DNA from: G965232465 sp965232465
GTDB lineage: Bacteria; Pseudomonadota; Alphaproteobacteria; JAQWUY01
Reading direction: 5' to 3'
NCBI GenBank assembly: GCA_965232465.1
Contig: OZ246977.1
Span: forward strand, 186,001 to 250,000
DNA: 64,000 nucleotides
Shown here: positions 52,832 to 62,243 of the stretch, one piece after another
How positions within the stretch are numbered: position 1 is the first letter of the stretch
Layout of the letters: each line of letters opens with the position of its first letter
Translations under genes and position numbers: made by a program
The notes under the pieces: generated by a model
The model's database searches: none
The model's input: only the letters and a program-made list of their open reading frames with translations
What the model was told of the DNA's origin: nothing

Positions 52832-53665
52832 ATGAATTTATCTTATTTACCAAACAAAATATTCTTTTATACAATGTTGGCAATAATAGCATTCTTTTGC
52901 CTGTTTCCATTTTATTATGGTATTATTACCAGCTTTACCACTGGGGATGATTTATTCAGAGTCAATTATATTCCCCCTTCGTTTAGCCTGCAAAATTATG
53001 TAGATGTGTTTTCATCAGGGAATTTTGGCAGAAGTATTTTAAATTCTGTTATGATTTCGGCGACTACAGTTATCGGGGCTATGTTTTTGGCGGTTATTGC
53101 TGCGTATGCCTTGGCACGGGTACATTTCAAAGGGCGTGGATTATTGTTAATGACAATTTTATCCGTATCCATGTTTCCGCCAATGGCAATTTTACCGGGG
53201 TTATTTGAATTAGTGCGTGCATTCGGTGTATACGATACCCCATGGGCAATGATTATCAGTTATACTGTGTTTACCCTACCTTTTACTATTTGGGTATTAA
53301 CCGTATTTGTGAAAAATGTGCCTGTTGAAATCGAAGAAGCGGCAATTATTGATGGGGCTACCCCCATGCAAATTGTTCTAAAAGTGTTTTTACCCCTGTT
53401 AAAACCAGCAATTGTAACAACAGGATTGTTAGCCTTTATCGGTGTCTGGAATGAATTTCTATTTGTTATGACATTTGTAGTCAGCCCAGAAAATCGTACC
53501 GTACCATTGGCAATATCTATGTTCTCTGGTAGGGCACAATACGAAATACCATGGGGTATTATCATGGCAGCATCAGTGGTGGTAACATTGCCATTAGTAG
53601 GCTTAGTATTAGTATTCCAAAAGAAAATTGTATCAGGATTAACTGTGGGGGCCGTAAAAGGATAA
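52832..53665 (+). CDS. Sugar ABC importer permease 2, ThuG-like
   Basis: Membrane subunit of the MalG/UgpE class. Span 1 is MLAIIAFFCLFPFYYGIITSF, and the EAA loop is EEAAIIDGATPMQIVLKVFL. I chose ATG 52832 (AAGGAAAAAA site) rather than the open frame reaching 52775 inside the first permease. The ATPase gene follows after three bases. Confidence 0.9.
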   Translation: MNLSYLPNKIFFYTMLAIIAFFCLFPFYYGIITSFTTGDDLFRVNYIPPSFSLQNYVDVFSSGNFGRSILNSVMISATTVIGAMFLAVIAAYALARVHFKGRGLLLMTILSVSMFPPMAILPGLFELVRAFGVYDTPWAMIISYTVFTLPFTIWVLTVFVKNVPVEIEEAAIIDGATPMQIVLKVFLPLLKPAIVTTGLLAFIGVWNEFLFVMTFVVSPENRTVPLAISMFSGRAQYEIPWGIIMAASVVVTLPLVGLVLVFQKKIVSGLTVGAVKG

Positions 53666-53668
53666 AAA

Positions 53669-54682
53669 ATGGCTAAAATAGAATTAAAAAAAATTAGTAA
53701 ATCTTTTGGATCGTTGGAGGTCATAAAAGATATAGATTTAACCATTAAATCAGGTGAATTGATGGTGTTTGTAGGTCCTTCGGGATGTGGAAAATCAACA
53801 CTTTTACGGATGATTTCAGGTTTGGAAACTATCACAGATGGGGATTTAATTTTTGATGATGAACGCATGAATGATATGTTGCCGTCTGATCGTAAGGTTG
53901 CTATGGTATTTCAATCGTATGCGTTATACCCGCATATGAATGTATATGAAAATATGGCATTCGGTTTGAAAATTAGTAAAAGACACAATGAAAAAACAAT
54001 AGAAGGAAGGGTACTGGAAGCCGCCCGCATTTTACAAATTGAAGAATTACTTGACCGTTTACCAAGAGAATTATCAGGGGGACAACGCCAACGGGTTGCT
54101 ATTGGACGGGCGATTACCCGCAAGCCAAAGGTATTTTTATTGGATGAACCTTTGTCTAATTTAGATGCGGCACTGCGATCAGATACACGACTGGAAATTG
54201 CTAAGTTGCATGTGGACATTAAAGATGCTACTATGATTTATGTAACCCACGACCAAGTAGAAGCTATGACCTTAGCAGATCGTATTTGCGTGTTAAAAGA
54301 TGGTATTATTGAACAAGTGGGGTCTCCAAGAGATGTGTATGAAAAGCCTGAATCAGTATTTGTTGCTGGTTTCATTGGCACCCCCAAAATGAACTTTTTA
54401 TCGGGGCATTATGCCCAAACATACAAATGTCATACAATCGGAATCCGCCCAGAACATCTGATGACAACCACACAACAAAATGCTATATATACGGGTATGG
54501 TGATGCATCAAGAATATTTAGGGTCAGATCATTATTTATTTGTTAAAATTGATGACGAAAACACAATAACGGTCAGGTATCATCAACAAACAGAAAAGGT
54601 AAAAGGCGATACGGTATATTTACAATTTGACACACGAAGTGTACATCGATTTGACAAAAATGACCGTCGTTGCGATTTGTGA
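53669..54682 (+). CDS. Sugar ABC importer ATPase, ThuK/MsmX/UgpC family
   Basis: Walker A VGPSGCGKSTLLRMI, Q-loop VFQSYALYPHMNVYENM, signature LSGGQRQRVAIGRAI, Walker B VFLLDEPLSNLDAAL and H-loop YVTHDQVEAMTLADRI are canonical for CUT1 sugar ATPases. The C-terminal TOBE region is present but short (IGIRPEHLMTTTQQN). Length 337 is slightly under the usual 360. Its end overlaps the leader of thuA. Confidence 0.92.
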   Translation: MAKIELKKISKSFGSLEVIKDIDLTIKSGELMVFVGPSGCGKSTLLRMISGLETITDGDLIFDDERMNDMLPSDRKVAMVFQSYALYPHMNVYENMAFGLKISKRHNEKTIEGRVLEAARILQIEELLDRLPRELSGGQRQRVAIGRAITRKPKVFLLDEPLSNLDAALRSDTRLEIAKLHVDIKDATMIYVTHDQVEAMTLADRICVLKDGIIEQVGSPRDVYEKPESVFVAGFIGTPKMNFLSGHYAQTYKCHTIGIRPEHLMTTTQQNAIYTGMVMHQEYLGSDHYLFVKIDDENTITVRYHQQTEKVKGDTVYLQFDTRSVHRFDKNDRRCDL

Positions 54683-54711
54683 TTAAAGACTATAATGTAA
54701 CAGGTGAAAAA

Positions 54712-55479
54712 ATGACAATACGCGTTTTAGTGTGGAATGAAAATATCCACGAACAAAATAACAAGGTGGCACGGGTCGTATACCCCAATGGTATCCATAA
54801 CACCATCGCCGATTTTTTAGATGGTGAAACAGATATACAAGTGGAAACCGCAACATTGGGGGACCCCAATCACGGTATTACAGCCGAACGCCTAAAAAAT
54901 ACAGATGTCCTTTTATGGTGGGGGCATATGGCACATGGGGATGTATCCGATGCAGTAGTAGGTTTGGTACAAGATGCTGTGTTATCGGGTATGGGGTCCA
55001 TATTCTTGCATTCAGGGCATTTGTCTAAACCATTCAAAAGGTTGATGGGTACCGCATGTAATTTATTTTGGCGTGAAGCAGGCGAACGGGAACGATTGTG
55101 GGTAACCTCGCCTAATCATCCGATTACCCGTGGGCTTGGGCGATATTTCGAATTGGAAATGGAAGAAATGTATGGGGAACCTTTTGGTATTCCTGATCCT
55201 TTGGAAACCGTTTTTATTAGCTGGTTCGAAGGGGGCGAGGCGTTTCGGTCGGGCGTAACATATAAACGGGGTGCGGGGAATATCTTTTATTTCCGTCCTG
55301 GGCATGAAACATATCCCACATATCATAATGCTGATGTACAAATGGTTCTAAAAAATGCGGTACGATGGGCATATAATCCCCTACCCCGTGTGGCAGCCCC
55401 CCATCAAGTACCAGAAGTTCCAGTGGACACAGCATTAGAACCGATTGTCTTAAAGGGCGAACGGTTGTATGGGGAATAA
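54712..55479 (+). CDS. thuA: ThuA family protein
   Basis: Matches ThuA of the Sinorhizobium/Agrobacterium trehalose-utilisation locus: TIRVLVWNENIHEQ at the start, GIHNTIADFL, DVLLWWGHMAHGDVSD, SIFLHSGHLSKPFKRLMGT and RPGHETYPTYHNADVQMVLK. The glutamine-amidotransferase-like fold is expected. ThuA acts with ThuB in metabolism of keto-disaccharides made from trehalose or related sugars; its precise reaction is less certain. ATG 54712 follows AACAGGTG; the frame also opens upstream but overlaps the ATPase gene. Length 255. Confidence 0.88.
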   Translation: MTIRVLVWNENIHEQNNKVARVVYPNGIHNTIADFLDGETDIQVETATLGDPNHGITAERLKNTDVLLWWGHMAHGDVSDAVVGLVQDAVLSGMGSIFLHSGHLSKPFKRLMGTACNLFWREAGERERLWVTSPNHPITRGLGRYFELEMEEMYGEPFGIPDPLETVFISWFEGGEAFRSGVTYKRGAGNIFYFRPGHETYPTYHNADVQMVLKNAVRWAYNPLPRVAAPHQVPEVPVDTALEPIVLKGERLYGE

Positions 55480-55503
55480 TATATATATAAGGATGGTGTT
55501 ATA

Positions 55504-56565
55504 ATGATAAAAAAAATGGTACGATTGGCGATTGTTGGCACTGGGGGTATGGCACGCATGCACGCAGACGCTTTCAGCAAAATAGAAGGTGTGAAATTGG
55601 TGGGTGCAGTAGATGTAAACTCCGATAACTTAGTACGATTTTGTGTAGATTTTAATATCCCTAATCAATTTTCTAGTGTAGAAGACTTGATTGCGTGGGG
55701 GGAATTTGATGCCATATCAAATGTAACCCCTGATAAATTTCATTACGAAACAACCCTGCCCTTATTACAGGCAAAAAAGCATGTTTTTTGTGAAAAACCG
55801 TTGGCTACAAATTACGCCCATGCCAAAGAAATGGCGGACATCGCAAATGCACAAGGGGTATGCAATGCCGTAAACCTAACCTATCGCCAAGGCAGTGCCT
55901 TGCAACAAGCACATGAAATGATTAAACAAGGCATACTTGGGAAAATCCGTCATTTCGAAGCGTCATATTTGCAAAGTTGGTTATCCCAACCCGCATGGGG
56001 CGAATGGCGAGAACAAGACCAATGGTTATGGCGTTTGTCTACGGCACATGGGTCCAAGGGAACACTGGGCGATATTGGTGTACATATTTTAGATTATGTG
56101 TCCTATATTGCCAATAGCAATCTTACGCCTTTATCATGTGTGTTAAAAACCTATGACAAGGCAGAAAATAATCAAATTGGTGTATATACATTAGATGCAA
56201 ATGACAGCTTTATTATGACTGTTGCCTTAGACAAAAAAAGCTCATATGGCGACGGAGCGGTAGGTACAGTAACAGCCACCCGTTTTGCCGCAGGACATCA
56301 CAACGATTTAAAGGTTTGTATTTATGGGGAACACGGGGCATTAGAAGTTACTGATCGGATGTTCGATGTGAAATTACGGGCATGTATAGGAATGGAAAAT
56401 ATGACAAATGCCACTTGGCAAGAAATTTCTTGTAATGAGGTTCCTACAAATTATCAAGGATTTATTGCCTCTGTACGGGGCGAACCAAATAATATACCAG
56501 ATTTTAACCGTGGGGCGGAAATGCAAAAAATTTTGGATGCCACCGAAGAAATGGCACAAGCATAA
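55504..56565 (+). CDS. thuB: Gfo/Idh/MocA family oxidoreductase, ThuB-like
   Basis: NAD(P)-dependent sugar dehydrogenase. Rossmann motif RLAIVGTGGMARMHADAF, the EKPLATNYAHA motif with the conserved Lys, and GTLGDIGVHILDYVSYI in the C-terminal domain. Directly after thuA, as thuB is in rhizobia, where it oxidises disaccharides at C3. Start ATG 55504 has AAGGATGG ahead; ATG 55519 is also possible. Length 353 fits. Confidence 0.82.
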   Translation: MIKKMVRLAIVGTGGMARMHADAFSKIEGVKLVGAVDVNSDNLVRFCVDFNIPNQFSSVEDLIAWGEFDAISNVTPDKFHYETTLPLLQAKKHVFCEKPLATNYAHAKEMADIANAQGVCNAVNLTYRQGSALQQAHEMIKQGILGKIRHFEASYLQSWLSQPAWGEWREQDQWLWRLSTAHGSKGTLGDIGVHILDYVSYIANSNLTPLSCVLKTYDKAENNQIGVYTLDANDSFIMTVALDKKSSYGDGAVGTVTATRFAAGHHNDLKVCIYGEHGALEVTDRMFDVKLRACIGMENMTNATWQEISCNEVPTNYQGFIASVRGEPNNIPDFNRGAEMQKILDATEEMAQA

Positions 56566-56590
56566 AATATAATTAGAAAAGGAAAAAAAT

Positions 56591-57370
56591 ATGCGTTTAA
56601 AAAATAAAGTTATTATTGTAACAGGGTCTAGTCAAGGAGTTGGCTGTGCAGTTGCAAAGGAAATTGTAAAACAACAAGGACAAGTCGTATTGCACGGTCG
56701 TGATGAACAAAAATTACAACAGGTTGCTGACGCATTAGGTGCCGATAACGCCGTATATGTACAAGGGGATTTACAGGATATTACCTTACCAAAAAAATTG
56801 GTTGATACCGCAATAAACGCCTTTGGGCGATTAGATGGTATTGTGAATAATGCAGGGGTTTCCCCCCGTGAAACCATTGACAATATGACGGCGGAAAACT
56901 TTGATTTTATTTTTAATATTAATGTACGAGCCCCTATGCTATTAGTTCAAGAGGCCATTAAAGAATTTCGTAAAAACGATACAGAATTCCCAGGAACAGT
57001 TATCAATATTGGATCTATTACAGGGTTGGGCGGATTGCCTAAAATTTGTTCTTATTCTGTATCTAAGGGGGCATTGTTGACATTTACAAAAAATGCGTCC
57101 ATCAGCTTAGCAAGTGATCGTATTCGTGTAAACCAATTGAACTTGGGTTGGACACACAGTGAAGGCGAACACCAAGCCCAACTTGCCGAAGGGCAACCAG
57201 AGGACTGGCACGATAATTTACCACCCTTACCTTGTCCATGGGGTCGCATTTGGCGTCCCGATGAGGTAGCAAATCATGTGGCACATTTATTGTCTGATGA
57301 GGCGGGTCCAATGACGGGAACTTCATATGAATTAGAACAATACCCATTGGGTGGACATAATTTCGGTTAA
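56591..57370 (+). CDS. Short-chain dehydrogenase/reductase in the sugar operon
   Basis: Classical SDR: TGSSQGVGCA, GIVNNAGVSPRETID, Ser in INIGSITG and YSVSKGALLTF. It shares its layout, a NVR/NVK-APM segment and the SYELEQYPL ending with the SDR at 47503, so the two arose by duplication. It probably oxidises or reduces the sugar intermediate made by the ThuB-like enzyme. GAAAAGGAAA precedes ATG 56591. Confidence 0.88.
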   Translation: MRLKNKVIIVTGSSQGVGCAVAKEIVKQQGQVVLHGRDEQKLQQVADALGADNAVYVQGDLQDITLPKKLVDTAINAFGRLDGIVNNAGVSPRETIDNMTAENFDFIFNINVRAPMLLVQEAIKEFRKNDTEFPGTVINIGSITGLGGLPKICSYSVSKGALLTFTKNASISLASDRIRVNQLNLGWTHSEGEHQAQLAEGQPEDWHDNLPPLPCPWGRIWRPDEVANHVAHLLSDEAGPMTGTSYELEQYPLGGHNFG

Positions 57371-57393
57371 TAAAAATAGTAAAGGATAAAGGT

Positions 57394-58389
57394 ATGAAAT
57401 ATTATAATGTAAAAGGCATTAAAAATCCCGTGTCAGCAATGGGATTAGGCACTTTGGTTTTTCATCCACGATCGGCGAATCGGGATACGGAGGTTTTAAA
57501 TGCTTTTGTTGAACAAGGCGGTACATATGTGGATACAGCAGAATTGTACGGTGCGGAAATTGAACATGGATATTCGGAAATCGTAATTGGGGAATGGTTG
57601 GATGCCAATCCTGGAATACGGGACAAATTAGTTCTGTGTTCTAAGGGACTTATTCCAGGAACCTGTGAAGAATTTTTCCCCGATGGTGGGGCAAAAATCA
57701 CCCCTGAATGTATACATAAATCCATTGACGGATCGTTAAAACGATTAAAAACTGATTATCTAGATATATGGATGTTCCACCGTGATGATGAATCCCACCC
57801 CGTGGGACCATTGGTTGATGCATTGGATGAGGAAATAAAAGCTGGTCGTATCAAGGGATATGGTGGGTCGAATTGGTCCGTTCCTCGTATTGCCGCAGCC
57901 ATTGAATACGCACAGGAAAATGGTAAATTTGAAATGATGTCTTCGTCGCCCAATTTTTCATTAGCACGGCCGAATGAACCGTTTTGGGAAGATACAACCA
58001 TTACATCTGCAGAAGATGAAAAATGGTACAAAAGACATAATTTCTTGGTGGCGGCGTGGTCGCCGATTGGACGGGGATTTTTTGACCGTCCCGATCGTCA
58101 AGACATCAAGGATGGTATGCCAATGGACACGGCATTACACCAACGAGTGTTCCACAACCCTGAGAACTTGGAACGCAAAAAGCGGGCATGGGCATTGGGC
58201 GAATCCAAATCCATGACCGCCATTGAAATCGCATTAGCGTACGCTACTAACCAAGATTTCCCGGTTATTGCCATCAATGGTGCCGAAACGGTGGAACAGG
58301 TGGCGTCATCAGCACATGCAACTTCATTGGAATTAACCACAGCAGAACTAAATTGGCTAGATTTACATACAGATGAACAGCCATTTTAA
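57394..58389 (+). CDS. Aldo/keto reductase family protein
   Basis: NADPH-linked carbonyl reductase with a TIM-barrel fold. The N-terminal MGLGTLVFHP is followed by the catalytic Asp/Tyr region VDTAELYGAEIEHGYSE, the KRLKTDYLDIWMFHRDD strand and the C-terminal cofactor-binding segment. Length 331 is normal. It is the fourth oxidoreductase type in the operon and probably acts on a ketosugar or aldehyde intermediate. AAAGGATAAAGG precedes the start. Confidence 0.88.
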   Translation: MKYYNVKGIKNPVSAMGLGTLVFHPRSANRDTEVLNAFVEQGGTYVDTAELYGAEIEHGYSEIVIGEWLDANPGIRDKLVLCSKGLIPGTCEEFFPDGGAKITPECIHKSIDGSLKRLKTDYLDIWMFHRDDESHPVGPLVDALDEEIKAGRIKGYGGSNWSVPRIAAAIEYAQENGKFEMMSSSPNFSLARPNEPFWEDTTITSAEDEKWYKRHNFLVAAWSPIGRGFFDRPDRQDIKDGMPMDTALHQRVFHNPENLERKKRAWALGESKSMTAIEIALAYATNQDFPVIAINGAETVEQVASSAHATSLELTTAELNWLDLHTDEQPF

Positions 58390-58418
58390 TAAGCAACTTA
58401 AACAAAAGGAGAAGATTT

Positions 58419-59477
58419 ATGAAATCACAAATTAAAGGACCTGCGATATTTTTGGCACAATTTGCCCAAGACGAAGCCCCATTTAATTCATTAAAAAACA
58501 TTACCCAATGGGCAAGCGACTTGGGGTATAAAGGGGTGCAAATACCCACATTTGACAGGCGTTTATTCGATACGGATAAAGCATATGACAGCCAAGATTA
58601 TTGTGATGAAATCATAGGGATATGTACGGATAACGGCGTAAAAATTACCGAATTATCCACCCACTTACAGGGACAATTGGTTGCTGTACACCCGGCATAT
58701 GACATTCCCATGGATGCGTTTGCCCCCGATGCGGTCAAGGGCAACCCCAAAGCCCGCCAAGAATGGGCGGTTAACCAAATGATTAAGGTGGCAAAAATTT
58801 CCGAACGGATGGGGTTGGAACGCAGTGTATCGTTTCCAGGATCTTTGGCATTCCCATACTTATACCCTTGGCCACAACGCCCCGCAGGCTTAATTGAAGA
58901 AGCATTTAGCGAATTGGCAAAACGGTGGAAACCGATTTTAGATGCGTACGAAGATGCGGGATGTTATGTGGGATATGAAATTCACCCTGGCGAAGATGTT
59001 TTTGACGGTATAACCTTTGAAATGTTCTTGGATAAATTGGATGGACACAAGCGATGCTGTATCAATTATGACCCTAGCCATTTTGTATTACAACAATTAG
59101 ATTATTTGGAATTTATTGATATTTACCACGAACGCATTACATCGTTCCATGTAAAGGATGCAGAATTTAACCCCACGGGTCGCCAAGGGGTATATTCTGG
59201 ATACCAATCATGGGTGGATCGTGCGGGACGCTTCCGTTCTGTTGGGGATGGACAGGTTGATTTTAACGCCATCTTTTCCAAATTGACCCATTATGGGTAT
59301 GATTATTGGGCGGTTTTGGAATGGGAATGCTGTTTAAAAAGCCCAGAACAAGGGGCTAGGGAAAGCGTAAATTATATTAACAGTTATATGATTGAACCCC
59401 CAAAGTATGCATTTGATGATTTTGCCGCCGATGGTGAAAGCGGATCACAAATAAAATCCTTATTGGGTATTTCATAA
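58419..59477 (+). CDS. Sugar phosphate isomerase/epimerase family protein
   Basis: Xylose-isomerase-like TIM barrel (AP endonuclease 2 fold). Metal-ligand regions can be seen: YEIHPGEDVFDG, INYDPSHFVLQQ, TSFHVKDAEFNP and the late Glu in WAVLEWECCLKSPEQGAR. Such enzymes isomerise or epimerise sugars and in keto-glycoside pathways may act on 3-keto sugars. AAAGGAG precedes ATG 58419. Length 352 is typical. Confidence 0.88.
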   Translation: MKSQIKGPAIFLAQFAQDEAPFNSLKNITQWASDLGYKGVQIPTFDRRLFDTDKAYDSQDYCDEIIGICTDNGVKITELSTHLQGQLVAVHPAYDIPMDAFAPDAVKGNPKARQEWAVNQMIKVAKISERMGLERSVSFPGSLAFPYLYPWPQRPAGLIEEAFSELAKRWKPILDAYEDAGCYVGYEIHPGEDVFDGITFEMFLDKLDGHKRCCINYDPSHFVLQQLDYLEFIDIYHERITSFHVKDAEFNPTGRQGVYSGYQSWVDRAGRFRSVGDGQVDFNAIFSKLTHYGYDYWAVLEWECCLKSPEQGARESVNYINSYMIEPPKYAFDDFAADGESGSQIKSLLGIS

Positions 59478-59503
59478 TTTTTAATTAGGAACAGGAGAAA
59501 ACT

Positions 59504-60655
59504 ATGTCTGATACTACAACAACAAAACCGCCCATTCGTTTGGGTATGGTCGGCGGTGGGCAAGGTGCCTTTATTGGGGGGGTACATCGCATTGCGTTTC
59601 GTATGGATGGTCAATATGAATTGGTGGCGGGGTCGTTTTCGTCCACGGCGGAAAAATCATTAGCTTCTGGTTTGGAAATAGGCATTGAAAAAAGTCGATG
59701 TTATCCAGACTTTAAAACTATGGCTATTGCAGAAAAAGAAAGGGCGGATGGGATTGAAGCGGTCGTTATCGTTACCCCCAATCATATGCATTTTGAACCG
59801 ATTAAAACATTTCTAGAAGCGGGCATTCATGTATTTTGTGATAAGCCGATTACGGCGTCTTTGGTACAAGCCCAAGAATTACAATCCATCGTGAAAAAAT
59901 CGTCTGCATATTTTGTCTTAACCCATAACTATACGGCGAATCCCTTAATGCGTCAAGCACGGGCGATGGTGCAAAATGGGGATTTGGGCGATATTCGTGT
60001 ATTACAAGGCGAATATGTACAAGGATGGTTATCCACCGCATTTGAAAAAGAAAACAAACAGGCACAATGGCGTACAGACCCTAAACGCGCAGGGGCGGGG
60101 GCGATTGGTGATATTGGATCGCATACGCATCAATTGTTATGTTATGTTTCGGGGTTACATGTAACGGGTTTACATGCAAATCTGACTTCATTTGTGGATG
60201 GTAGACAAGTGGACGACGATGCCCAAGTGTTAATGGAATTTTCCAATGGTGCCAAAGGGATGTTATGGGCAACACAAGTGGTTGAAAGTGGTGAAAATGC
60301 CCTAAAAATTCGTATTGCAGGTACCAAAGGGGCATTGGAATGGGAACAAGAAAACCCCAATGTTATGTGGTTCAGCCCCATGGGGAAACCCAAACAAATA
60401 TTAACCCGTGCGGGTGCAGGGGCGGACGATGCAAGCAATGCGGTTATTCGTACGCCATCTGGACATCCAGAAGGGTATTTAGAAGCATTTGCCAATTTGT
60501 ACAACGATATGGCACCGCTTATAAAGAACGCCCGTGATGGTGATACCATATCAATACCTGATAATATCCCAACTTATGAGGATGGGCTTGCAGGTATGCA
60601 ATTTATTGATGCATGTATTAAATCCAGTAAATCAAAGCAATGGATATACCTATAA
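59504..60655 (+). CDS. Gfo/Idh/MocA family oxidoreductase
   Basis: Second Gfo/Idh/MocA enzyme of the operon. Rossmann motif LGMVGGGQGAFIGGVHR, the DKPITASLVQAQ motif, and GAGAIGDIGSHTHQLLCYV. It is longer (383) than the ThuB-like copy and belongs to a subgroup with a GGGxGAFIG loop. It likely oxidises another carbon of the sugar or reduces an intermediate. AGGAG precedes ATG 59504. Last gene of the plus-strand operon. Confidence 0.9.
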   Translation: MSDTTTTKPPIRLGMVGGGQGAFIGGVHRIAFRMDGQYELVAGSFSSTAEKSLASGLEIGIEKSRCYPDFKTMAIAEKERADGIEAVVIVTPNHMHFEPIKTFLEAGIHVFCDKPITASLVQAQELQSIVKKSSAYFVLTHNYTANPLMRQARAMVQNGDLGDIRVLQGEYVQGWLSTAFEKENKQAQWRTDPKRAGAGAIGDIGSHTHQLLCYVSGLHVTGLHANLTSFVDGRQVDDDAQVLMEFSNGAKGMLWATQVVESGENALKIRIAGTKGALEWEQENPNVMWFSPMGKPKQILTRAGAGADDASNAVIRTPSGHPEGYLEAFANLYNDMAPLIKNARDGDTISIPDNIPTYEDGLAGMQFIDACIKSSKSKQWIYL

Positions 60656-60663
60656 CACCCTCA

Positions 60664-60695
60664 AAAAGAGGCAAATCTTACAACCTGCTTCTTTT
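60664..60695. terminator. Bidirectional terminator between the sugar operon and galM
   Basis: AAAAGAGGCA (60664-60673) pairs with TGCTTCTTTT (60686-60695) with one mismatch around a 12-nt loop. A- and T-runs at either end serve both strands. Confidence 0.65.
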
Positions 60696-61599
60696 ATGTA
60701 CTTGTAACACTAATACGCATACTAAAATCATGCGTATGATTAGGGGCAAGGGCGATTAATCCATAATCCATATCGTATGTATCAGTATGGATAATACGGG
60801 TATTTTGTTGCATATTATGGGCATTGGTAATATTTTCCACAGGTTCAAAGCAGAAAAACTTTGTAACATCATTGGAATAAATAATAGCATTTTTACTAGG
60901 TGAATCAATATGTACCATATAGGCACCATAATTGGCTATACAAGGACCGATAACCCCGTAAAACAAGTCATCTACTGTATGGGTAAAGGATTTTGGACTG
61001 TTAAAGTCATATATGGCGGGCAGGTCTTGTTTGCATATGGGAATATTACCGTCCGCCTGCCACATACCCCGCATGGAAATTTGTACGGTTTGTAAATCTT
61101 TTGCACTAAAAAAGGGATGAAAACCTAAACCAATGGGTTGATGAATAGTATCCGTATTTGTAAATGAAAGTGTATTTATAAGCGTTGCCCCATCCAAGGT
61201 GAATATTTGGCGTAAGGTAAAATTAAACCCCCATAAAGCATTCGCTGTATGTTGTTGTATACATGTAATAGAAGTATCGGTTTGGGATTCAATTTCCCAT
61301 GGAGCATAACATGCACTACCATGAATAGCATTTGGGGGCGTAATGGGTGATACAGGCAAAGTATGCGTTTTACCATCCCATATAAAACGGGCGTTTTTAA
61401 TACGGTTTGAATATGGTGCAAGGGCATAACTGCCCCCACCAATAATAGGTTTATCGACCTGTATATCATCGGGATAAGTTGCCGTTACAGGTATCAATAT
61501 AGAACGGTCGAATTGTTTTGAATGTAACGATATAATACGCCCACCTAATGTTGGGGATATAACGGCTTTTAATAAGGTATTTTCAAGAGTATTGTACAT
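60694..61599 (-). CDS. galM: Aldose 1-epimerase family protein
   Basis: Mutarotase-type enzyme that interconverts alpha and beta sugar anomers. The start TLLKAVISPTLGGRIISLH, the active-site regions YALAPYSNRIKNARF and GLGFHPFF, and a Glu in FFCFEPVENITNAH are characteristic. Length 301 is normal. It faces the sugar operon and probably prepares the same substrate. AAGGAATA precedes ATG 61599. Confidence 0.85.
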   Translation of the reverse strand: MYNTLENTLLKAVISPTLGGRIISLHSKQFDRSILIPVTATYPDDIQVDKPIIGGGSYALAPYSNRIKNARFIWDGKTHTLPVSPITPPNAIHGSACYAPWEIESQTDTSITCIQQHTANALWGFNFTLRQIFTLDGATLINTLSFTNTDTIHQPIGLGFHPFFSAKDLQTVQISMRGMWQADGNIPICKQDLPAIYDFNSPKSFTHTVDDLFYGVIGPCIANYGAYMVHIDSPSKNAIIYSNDVTKFFCFEPVENITNAHNMQQNTRIIHTDTYDMDYGLIALAPNHTHDFSMRISVTST

Positions 61600-61739
61600 T
61601 ATATTTATTCCTTAATGGCGATACTAATATTTAATTATATAGTAAAATACATTTTTTGTATATTAAATATAGGGTCATTATTGGATCTATCATGAACTTT
61701 GTGTAAGTATCATTTATTGACCTTTGTGTTATAGTCATA

Positions 61740-61841
61740 ATAAGAGAACATCCCCAAAATATGGCAAAATTCAAAAAATATTGACACCATAAATCAAAAT
61801 TTATATAATCAAAACAAGAAACAGACCTTATGGGGTAGAAA
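61740..61841. other. AT-rich flank of the IS at 61.8 kb, possibly the end of an older IS5-like element
   Basis: Bases 61795-61838 (AAAATTTATATAAT ... GACCTTATGG) resemble the region just inside the right end of the defective IS5-like element (50105-50150). The similarity is partial. No gene is seen. Confidence 0.3.
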
Positions 61842-61905
61842 TGGTCCCCAAAAACTAGACCATATGTTAAGATAGATTTTACACAACACCAGGAGTAAAA
61901 TCAAA

Positions 61906-62241
61906 ATGATTAGAAATCGTAAAAATTACACAGCAAAATTCAAGGCGAAAGTAGTTCGTCATGCGTTACGTGAAGATGTTTCCATATCTGAGTTATCGTC
62001 CATTTATGGTGTCCATAGTTCAGTTATTACCCGCTGGAAGAAGGAGGCTTTGCAATCCATAGAGGATGGATTTTCGGGTAATCTAGTACGCCAACAGGTG
62101 GATACTCAAGCACAGATAAATATGCTTCATACTAAGATTGGTAAACTTACAGTGGAACGGGATTTTTTAGCAGATGCCTCAGACGCCTTGGGTCTGGGGA
62201 GCGAAAATCTTTTATCTCAGCTGTACAAGAACCGCAAATAA
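61906..62241 (+). CDS. IS3-family transposase OrfA
   Basis: A 111-residue helix-turn-helix protein (FKAKVVRHALREDVSISELS, then YGVHSSVITRWKKEALQSI) with a C-terminal zipper-like helix (KIGKLTVERDFLADASDALG). It resembles OrfA of the IS at 42785-44089. AGGAG lies 10 bases ahead of ATG 61906. Confidence 0.9.
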   Translation: MIRNRKNYTAKFKAKVVRHALREDVSISELSSIYGVHSSVITRWKKEALQSIEDGFSGNLVRQQVDTQAQINMLHTKIGKLTVERDFLADASDALGLGSENLLSQLYKNRK

Positions 62242-62243
62242 GC

